From: Gammaproteobacteria bacterium
GTDB taxonomy: Bacteria; Pseudomonadota; Gammaproteobacteria; Steroidobacterales; Steroidobacteraceae
Assembly: GCA_028293725.1 (NCBI GenBank)
Contig: JAQGOE010000153.1
Location: 1 to 26,315, forward strand
Direction of reading: 5' to 3'
Length of the DNA stretch: 26,315 nt
Shown: positions 21,196 to 26,315 of the stretch, piece after piece
How the letters are laid out: the number at the start of each line of letters is the position of its first letter
How positions within the stretch are numbered: position 1 is the first letter of the stretch
Notes under the pieces: generated by a model
Seen by the model: the letters and a program-made list of their open reading frames with translations, nothing else
The model's database searches: none
Told to the model about the DNA's origin: nothing
Program-made: the position numbers and the translations under genes

Positions 21196-22698
21196 CTACG
21201 CTACCGGCACATCGGCATCGCCACGGATGCCAAGCTCAGGGGTCGTTGGGAAAAATATTCTAAATGTCGTGCCAACGCCAATCTTCGTCTCCACTGCGAT
21301 GCTAGCACTGAAGCTTTCCACGATGCCATGCACCACCGAAAGCCCCAAGCCGGTGCCCTGGCCGACTGAACGTGTGGTAAAGAAGGGCTCGAATATGCGC
21401 TCTACGGTATCCGGGTCCATCCCATGACCTGTATCGCTGACCCAAAACTCGACGCACGCTGGCGTGATCGCACCTTCGCCGGCTCGTTCCCGATAGCGAA
21501 GACCAACGGTCAACACGCCTTCGGCACCCTCCATCGCCTGGTAAGCGTTAGTACACAGATTTATCACCAGGTGCAAGGCGAGCGTGGCGTCAGCTTTCAC
21601 CAACGGAACAGCCTGGTCTATTTCAGTTCGTATTTCAACACTCGGCGGAGCGAGTGCGGAAAACAGATTCAGACCTTCGGTCACCACACCGCGTAAATCG
21701 ATCAGGGCGAGCTTTGCCTCGTCGAGCTCGCGGCTGAACGTCAAAATCTTCTTCACCACGTCCTTTGCACGGCGGGCTGCGGCCAGTACGCGCTCGAGAT
21801 CCGCGCGCGACGCGCCGGATAGCCCCAGATCCTTCAATACCGTGTCGGTGAAGAGGATGATCGGCACCAGCACGTTGTTGATTTCATGCGCGATGCCGCT
21901 CGCGAGCGTACCGACCGTCTCCAGTCGTTGACGATGGCGCAACTGCTTCTGCAACTCCTCGCGCCGGCCTTCGGAAATCTCCATTTCCTTGACCTTTGTC
22001 TGCAGCCGGTCATTCACGCCCACCAGCTCACGACGCATGTCTTCGAGGTCTGTGGCCAACTCATGCAACTCGCGAATGCCGGTGCTGACGTTGAGCGGCT
22101 GTCCGTAGTCGCCCGAGGCGATGGCCCTGGAAACATTGCGCAATCGATGAATTGGGCGCGACAACCGATAACTCAGGATGACGGCGATCCCGACCGCCAC
22201 ACTCAAATAACTCGCCAACACCCACAGCATTCGGGTGAGCGCCAGATGGATCCGATCCTGCGTCGGCTGTTCGTCGAACCCCAAGCGCAATTCAGCGTTA
22301 TGCCCGGCACGAACCACAGGCAACACGATGAAGTAGATGTCATCGCCTCCCTGGGCAAAACCCAAATCCGTATGGCGCGGCACAACGATATCCGTCGACC
22401 CCAGCTGGCTACGGATACTGCTACCGCGGTCGAAGATCTCCGCATAGCGAGCCTCGCCGTGACTGATGGCCAGGTCGAGCAGGTCCTCGGTTCGCTCCCG
22501 GGAGTCCAGCGCCACGCCAGCCTCGAATTCCTCAGCGAGCACCCGCGCGAAGGTTCTCGCATGCTCGACGAACAGGTCTTCATGACTCTTGCGAATCACG
22601 TATCCCATCCCGAAGAACAGCGCCGGCAGCAGGGCGACGTGCAGAAGCACCACCCAGACGGTGACGTAATTCGCAAAAGATGTTCTCAGTCGTGCCAT
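21196..22698 (-). CDS. Membrane sensor histidine kinase, NtrB/AtoS-like
   Basis: A 500-residue kinase with TM1 at about 12-34, a periplasmic sensor of about 120 residues, TM2 at about 157-177, and HAMP at about 178-232. A coiled coil leads to the HisKA domain with His271 in 'GTLASGIAHEINNVLVP'. The ATPase domain has an N-box ('LVINLCTNAYQAMEG'), G1 ('VSDTGHGMD') and a G2 region ('FFTTRSVGQGTGLGLSVV'). ATG at 22698 is chosen over the longer frame to 22749, since TM1 follows it directly and the longer start would lie inside the preceding gene. It overlaps the PstS-like gene by 13 bp. Kinase, binding protein and receiver are clearly one operon. Confidence 0.93.
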   Translation of the reverse strand: MARLRTSFANYVTVWVVLLHVALLPALFFGMGYVIRKSHEDLFVEHARTFARVLAEEFEAGVALDSRERTEDLLDLAISHGEARYAEIFDRGSSIRSQLGSTDIVVPRHTDLGFAQGGDDIYFIVLPVVRAGHNAELRLGFDEQPTQDRIHLALTRMLWVLASYLSVAVGIAVILSYRLSRPIHRLRNVSRAIASGDYGQPLNVSTGIRELHELATDLEDMRRELVGVNDRLQTKVKEMEISEGRREELQKQLRHRQRLETVGTLASGIAHEINNVLVPIILFTDTVLKDLGLSGASRADLERVLAAARRAKDVVKKILTFSRELDEAKLALIDLRGVVTEGLNLFSALAPPSVEIRTEIDQAVPLVKADATLALHLVINLCTNAYQAMEGAEGVLTVGLRYRERAGEGAITPACVEFWVSDTGHGMDPDTVERIFEPFFTTRSVGQGTGLGLSVVHGIVESFSASIAVETKIGVGTTFRIFFPTTPELGIRGDADVPVA

Positions 22699-23126
22699 AG
22701 GACCCGCAAAATTCTGAGCCGGGGGTCGCGCGCGACATCCTTCGACCACGCGTAACTTACGGCGCTCGGGTCGGCTGCGACGGCCTTCAGCAACAGCGCG
22801 ATGTCTCCATAAGCGATCGGCCGGCGTTGACCCTGAATGAGCGTGAGCCGCAGCAGACTGCGGTCGTAAGTAATATCCGACATGGAAACGATGTTTTGCA
22901 AAAATATTTCTTTGACGCGCGCATCGGTTTCATTGAGCACGGGCCACAGCCGATTGCCGTTTTGGGTCACGGTCAGCCCGAGAAACAACTTTCTGACTTG
23001 CAGGGAATCGAGCTGGGTAATGTTGCTGTCGGCGCTGACGATGAGCACCAGCTTTTCATCCGCCAACGCCGGCGTCCCGGCCGCCAGAAGCGTCAGCAGC
23101 ACGGCCGTGGCCGCGATCCTGCTCAC
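22686..23126 (-). CDS. Short PstS-like periplasmic substrate-binding protein
   Basis: A 146-residue exported protein with a signal peptide (about 1-22, ending TPALA). The mature part resembles one lobe of the phosphate-type binding-protein fold ('IVSADSNITQLDSLQVRKLFLG', 'VLNETDARVKEIFLQNI', 'VSYAWSKDVA'). The start is GTG at 23126, which overlaps the upstream stop as GTGA; a longer frame to 23231 is rejected for that reason. No ABC permease or ATPase is nearby. Its place between an outer-membrane protein and a kinase suggests a ligand sensor that feeds the kinase rather than a transporter part. The ligand is unknown. Confidence 0.8.
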   Translation of the reverse strand: MSRIAATAVLLTLLAAGTPALADEKLVLIVSADSNITQLDSLQVRKLFLGLTVTQNGNRLWPVLNETDARVKEIFLQNIVSMSDITYDRSLLRLTLIQGQRRPIAYGDIALLLKAVAADPSAVSYAWSKDVARDPRLRILRVLWHD

Positions 23127-24223
23127 GGAATTGCCGCGCTCCACTGCACACGCACCTCGTTCGATTGCTGATGCAAAGAGACGATGTGCGAGAGCTCGAG
23201 AGTCAGGGCCTGCCGCCGGGCATAGTCCCAACGCACGCCGAGCGCCTGGCGGCGTACCGCGATTTCGAGGTTGCCGTCCTCATGGTCGAACAAGGCGACA
23301 TAGCGCGACTCCTGCATCCGCGCCGAATCCTCCAACCGGCTGAACACCGTGAGCCGCCGGGGCAACTGCCGCTCGACCTGCAGATATCCGGAAATGAAGC
23401 TTTCATTCCGTGCCGTCCGCTCCAAGGCCACATCCACGTAGTAATTGGCGCCAACAACCCGCCAGGGTCCCACGGTCCAATCGATATACGCACCGTAAAT
23501 AGTCAGGTTCGCATGATTCGAGTGCAAGGCCGGCAAGGCAAGCGCGTAGCTTGCCTGAAGGTCATCATGCCCAAACAGCAACCCCACGCTGCTGGCGCCG
23601 ACGTACTCGGGCAAATAGGCGAGCCGGCCGGTTACGGATGGCCCGTGCCTCCCTGGATCGCTGCGGATGAGAGAGAAGGGTTCCAGCGACGTGTTTGTTA
23701 GAGCCGGCGCGGCGCCGAAGCCGCCGGACAGCTGAATTGCGCCGTCCTTGCCGATCGACTGGCGCGATTCGAGCAACGCCCCGGTAATGTGTTGCGGGAT
23801 TATCCCTTCCTCGTCTTCCCAGCGTTCGATGTACGGACGCGTGATGTCCGTCTGCAAGTACTGTCCGTGATGATGCTCGGTGTTCCACGCGCTCCCGGGT
23901 TCATGGAATCGGCCCAACCACAACACCGTCTCGGGGACAAACTCCCAGCCCATTTGAAAGCGCTCGAGGTCCACCTCATCGGGCGTTGCCAGGAGCTCGC
24001 CGAAGACGCGGAATTGGTGTTCCGTAACACCGGCGACCACATCGGCGTTGACCCAGGGGTCCGCATCGTCCCTGGGCGCCGCCCCGGAGCCATGGAATGC
24101 CTCCGCAGCGACAAATACCTCAAACTCGCCGGATGAATGCTCGTGTTGCGCGAGCGCCGAATTGGCCCAAATGAAGGTCAGGGCCAGGCAAAGCAGGGGT
24201 ATACGCAGGGGTGGACGGGGCAT
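23123..24223 (-). CDS. Outer-membrane beta-barrel protein, porin-like, function unknown
   Basis: A 366-residue protein with a signal peptide (residues 1-25, ending ANSALA). The mature part is made of alternating short beta strands and aromatic residues ('NLTIYGAYIDWTVGPWRVVG', 'NYYVDVALER', 'LTVFSRLEDSARM'), as in small barrels. A His-rich surface patch 'WNTEHHHGQYLQTDI' and 'QHEHSSGEF' at the mature N-terminus might bind a metal, but this is speculative. It heads an operon with the PstS-like protein, kinase and receiver (overlaps of 4 and 13 bp, gap of 7 bp). GGAG lies about 9 bp before the ATG. The C-terminal residue is Pro, so the last strand lacks the classical Phe signal. Confidence 0.75.
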   Translation of the reverse strand: MPRPPLRIPLLCLALTFIWANSALAQHEHSSGEFEVFVAAEAFHGSGAAPRDDADPWVNADVVAGVTEHQFRVFGELLATPDEVDLERFQMGWEFVPETVLWLGRFHEPGSAWNTEHHHGQYLQTDITRPYIERWEDEEGIIPQHITGALLESRQSIGKDGAIQLSGGFGAAPALTNTSLEPFSLIRSDPGRHGPSVTGRLAYLPEYVGASSVGLLFGHDDLQASYALALPALHSNHANLTIYGAYIDWTVGPWRVVGANYYVDVALERTARNESFISGYLQVERQLPRRLTVFSRLEDSARMQESRYVALFDHEDGNLEIAVRRQALGVRWDYARRQALTLELSHIVSLHQQSNEVRVQWSAAIP

Positions 24224-24259
24224 TCAAAGGGCTCCAGCAGTATGCGGATACATGCGCCG

Positions 24260-24290
24260 GTTATCTCGTTGTTATGACAGTGAAGATAAC
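24260..24290. promoter_or_regulatory. Inverted repeat in the divergent gap of the two signalling units
   Basis: GTTATCT (24260-24266) and AGATAAC (24284-24290) are perfect 7-bp arms, 17 bp apart. They lie in the 206-bp gap between the barrel gene and the NarL/LuxR-type regulator. Arm spacing of about two helical turns suits a dimeric regulator; the LuxR-type protein next door is a candidate. Confidence 0.5.
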
Positions 24291-24429
24291 GTCTTTAGCG
24301 GGCCAGCGCGAGAGCATCAGGGAGGGGGCGTCCCTGAGTGGTTTGCCCGCCGGCTGGTCGCCGCCGACGGACTTGCGGGCCAACGACAGTGGACATAAGC
24401 TTCGGGAGATCGGGGGGGAGTTGCTTAGG

Positions 24430-25167
24430 ATGCCACGCACTTACAAGGCTCACGCAAGTGAGCTTCCATGTCGGCGCTCACGGCTACGCGTGCTTTTAGC
24501 CATTGACCACACCATCCTGCGGCGGGGCTTGCGTGCGATCCTGCACTCCGAGACCGATTTGGAGGTCATTGGCGAAGCGAGCAATGCAGGGGACGCAGTC
24601 GCGTTGGTGCGCCGCCTGCAGCCCGATGTTCTGATCACCGATGTCTCATTCGAAAATGGCAGCGGAATTCAGGCGATCGGCGACCTGCGCCGCGAATGTG
24701 CCGGTATGCGTGTGGTGCTGCTGACCGGCCACAACAGCCAGGAAACCGTGCGCACCGCGTTGAAGGCGGGAGTCCACGCTTACATCGTGAACGACTCGCC
24801 CGTCGAGGATTTGCTGCGCGCAATTCGCTCCGAGAACTCTGAATTCGAACGGCCGGTGATACCGCGACCCGTTTTACAGAATCGAGAGCGTCCCACAGTG
24901 CAGCCCGCCGAGGCGCCCATTGCCGAGATGACGGCGCGTGAACGCGAAGTGCTGATTGGCATCGCACTAGGTTACTCGAGCAAATGGATCGCCGCGTCCC
25001 TGGGTCGCAGCGTCAAGACCATCGAAAAGCATCGATTCAAGATGATGCATAAGTTGGGTCTGCGTAATGCAGCGGCTGCGGCCCGCTATGCCATCGACCA
25101 TGGTTTGCTGGATGCCGCGGGCGAATCCCGGGAATTGCCCCCGGAGCCTCGTTTCCCCCGAAACTAG
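24430..25167 (+). CDS. NarL/LuxR-family response regulator with degenerate receiver
   Basis: A 245-residue regulator with a receiver at about 19-135 and a LuxR HTH at about 165-225 ('MTAREREVLIGIALGYSSKWI', 'RSVKTIEKHRFKMMHKLGL'). The phospho-acceptor Asp71 ('LITDVSF') and Thr99 are kept. The usual acidic pair is Ile25-Asp26, and the invariant Lys is replaced by Asn121 ('AYIVNDSP'). Mg-binding and phosphorylation are therefore likely impaired. The start is ATG 24430, since the receiver begins soon after and GGGGGGAG lies upstream; the frame is open back to 24211. It is divergent from the barrel-PstS-kinase operon and could regulate it. Confidence 0.9.
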   Translation: MPRTYKAHASELPCRRSRLRVLLAIDHTILRRGLRAILHSETDLEVIGEASNAGDAVALVRRLQPDVLITDVSFENGSGIQAIGDLRRECAGMRVVLLTGHNSQETVRTALKAGVHAYIVNDSPVEDLLRAIRSENSEFERPVIPRPVLQNRERPTVQPAEAPIAEMTAREREVLIGIALGYSSKWIAASLGRSVKTIEKHRFKMMHKLGLRNAAAAARYAIDHGLLDAAGESRELPPEPRFPRN

Positions 25168-25191
25168 GGGTGCACGCATGGCGCCCGCCCG

Positions 25192-25578
25192 CTACGGTTC
25201 GGAAAGAATGGCCTTCTGCCGATCTCTGTAAACGTCATCGGTGACCAGCCCTTCATCGTAAAGATGCTTCAACTCACGCAGCCTCTCTTCCTTTGACGAA
25301 ACAGCGCGAACGGTGCCGGACATGGCTTGCGGCGAAGCGGTCGCAGCCGGGCGTCGCGTCGCGCACGACTGCAGGCAATGATTGTGTTCTGCCGGGCATT
25401 CGATGGCACCGCGTTCAGCAAATCCCGCGAATATCTGCGGGCATTGCTCGAAATGCGCATCGCAGGCCGCGGTACATGCGGATTCAGTGACTTCGGGTCC
25501 CTGCATCCATGGGACGGAGGGGACGGAGGTGCAGCCACCCAGAGCCAGGACGACCGCTACGGTTAGATTCTTCATCAT
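25192..25578 (-). CDS. SHOCT-domain lipoprotein with paired-cysteine motif
   Basis: A 128-residue lipoprotein: signal sequence and lipobox 'LALGGC' with acylation at Cys16. The mature part has six further cysteines at 35, 39, 46, 61, 68 and 72, spaced CX3C-X6-C and then C-X6-CX3C, a mirror-symmetric pattern that suggests a disulphide-braced helical hairpin or a metal site. A C-terminal SHOCT-like segment ('KEERLRELKHLYDEGLVTDD') follows. The ATG overlaps the P-type ATPase stop as ATGA, so it is the coupled downstream gene of a copper-type pump. A periplasmic copper or redox role is an inference from that context. Confidence 0.85.
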   Translation of the reverse strand: MMKNLTVAVVLALGGCTSVPSVPWMQGPEVTESACTAACDAHFEQCPQIFAGFAERGAIECPAEHNHCLQSCATRRPAATASPQAMSGTVRAVSSKEERLRELKHLYDEGLVTDDVYRDRQKAILSEP

Positions 25579-26315
25579 CGACTCTCCCGCACCAGGCGGC
25601 TGAGGCGCATCGAATTATTCACCACGCACACGCTCGACAGCACCATGGCAGCGGCCGCGAAGACCGGGCGCAGCAGCCCGAACGCGGCGATCACAACCGC
25701 AACGATGTTGTAAGCGAATGCCCAGGCGAGATTCTGCCGGACGACCCGGAATGTTTTGCGGGCCAGCTCGAGCAAGCGCGGAATCTCAAGAAGATCTTCA
25801 CGTAGGATGGTGACGTCGGCCGTCTCCTTGGCTAGATCCGCCGCCGGCCCGAAAGCGATACCGGCATCCGCTGCACCAAGCGCCGGTGCATCGTTAACGC
25901 CATCCCCGACCATCGCGATGAGCCCCTCCGATGCCCGCAGCGCGCGCACCCGCAGTGGCTTATCGGTTGGCGACAATTCACCGGCGAAATCCACGCAGCC
26001 GATGCTCTTCGCCACGCGCGCCACCACCTCCCGACGATCGCCGGATAGCAGGTGGCAGGACACTCCCATTCGACCCAGGGCGCGCACCGCCTCGAGCGCT
26101 TCGGGCCGACACGGGTCGTCGAGAATCAACTCGCCCGCGAGGCGTCCGTCGATTGCAATTCCAACCGCGCTCGAGCCGCTGTCGACCACCGCTGCAGAGG
26201 GCAATTCGACGCCGCATGCCGCAAGCCATGACAACTTCCCGACTTCGACACGGTGGTCCTTGACGCGACCCCGCGCACCACCGCCCGCCGTCACCCGAAC
26301 GTCGGTCGCCGTAAG
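25575..26315 (-). CDS. Cu(I)-type P-type ATPase, C-terminal part (cut by window end)
   Basis: The frame runs off the window edge; 246 residues of the C-terminal half are present. The ATP-binding and hinge region shows 'LSGDRREVVARVAKSIGC' and 'MVGDGVNDAPALGAADAGIAF'. The last two membrane segments contain the P1B-1 signature Tyr-Asn ('FAYNIVAVVIAAFG') and Met-x-x-Ser-Ser ('AAAMVLSSVCVVNNSMRL'), which select Cu(I) in CopA-type pumps. The phosphorylation motif DKTG lies outside. It could be a CopA exporter or a CtpA/CcoI-type pump for cytochrome oxidase assembly. It overlaps the lipoprotein gene by 4 bp. Confidence 0.92.
   Translation of the reverse strand, partial: LTATDVRVTAGGGARGRVKDHRVEVGKLSWLAACGVELPSAAVVDSGSSAVGIAIDGRLAGELILDDPCRPEALEAVRALGRMGVSCHLLSGDRREVVARVAKSIGCVDFAGELSPTDKPLRVRALRASEGLIAMVGDGVNDAPALGAADAGIAFGPAADLAKETADVTILREDLLEIPRLLELARKTFRVVRQNLAWAFAYNIVAVVIAAFGLLRPVFAAAAMVLSSVCVVNNSMRLSRLVRESR

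Noticed and set aside
24211..24429. N-terminal extension of the NarL-type regulator
   Set aside because: The receiver domain starts after residue 18 of the shorter form, and the upstream stretch contains the divergent promoter region and an inverted repeat.

Overview
This is a GC-rich bacterial window that reads as a Gram-negative proteobacterium. It has TonB-dependent receptors, an outer-membrane barrel, lipobox and signal peptides, and overlapping gene junctions. The mix of a pectin/hexuronate locus driven by TonB receptors with LacI, FadR-type and MarR regulators is most like Gammaproteobacteria of the Xanthomonadales/Steroidobacter kind. That placement is inferred from gene style only; no rRNA gene is present.

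Positions 1-15227 form a uronate (pectin-type) utilisation locus. On the plus strand are the tail of a LacI-type regulator, then kduI and kduD, which convert the unsaturated-uronate product DKI to KDG. On the minus strand, in transcription order, are a second kduI, a GH105 unsaturated glycuronyl hydrolase, a FadR-type GntR regulator, a DUF4861 protein, a TonB receptor, and a large secreted protein that looks like a helical-toroid lyase. A second TonB receptor (plus), a second FadR-type regulator (minus) and an ExuT-like MFS hexuronate transporter (plus) follow. The logic is: oligomers enter through the receptors, unsaturated uronates are released in the periplasm by GH105 and perhaps by the lyase-like and DUF4861 proteins, the MFS carrier imports the monomers, and KduI/KduD process them. 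KDG kinase and KDPG aldolase are not in the window. Two regulatory motif sets are visible. TGACACCGGTWRCM (LacI-like, three sites) lies at kduI and at the first TonB receptor. WTGGTAWKACCG (FadR-like, two sites) lies at the second kduI and the second TonB receptor.

Positions 15224-20530 are accessory DNA. They hold a HipBA toxin-antitoxin pair, a MarR regulator divergent from an aldo/keto reductase plus a small SET-domain methyltransferase, and then a 0.6-kb gene graveyard. The graveyard contains a LysR tail, a class-III aminotransferase tail, a clipped 2Fe-2S protein start and a tRNA 3'-end relic. A PsiE-like membrane protein and a 63-residue hypothetical protein follow.

Positions 20781-25167 carry a compact signalling operon (outer-membrane barrel, short PstS-like periplasmic protein, sensor histidine kinase, single-domain receiver). 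It is divergent from a NarL/LuxR-type response regulator whose receiver lacks standard active-site residues. The right edge holds a Cys-patterned SHOCT lipoprotein coupled to the C-terminal part of a Cu(I)-type P-type ATPase cut by the window end.

The least explained items are the 642-residue lyase-like protein, the four-gene barrel/PstS-like/kinase/receiver unit, and the two-motif regulation of the duplicated kdu branches.
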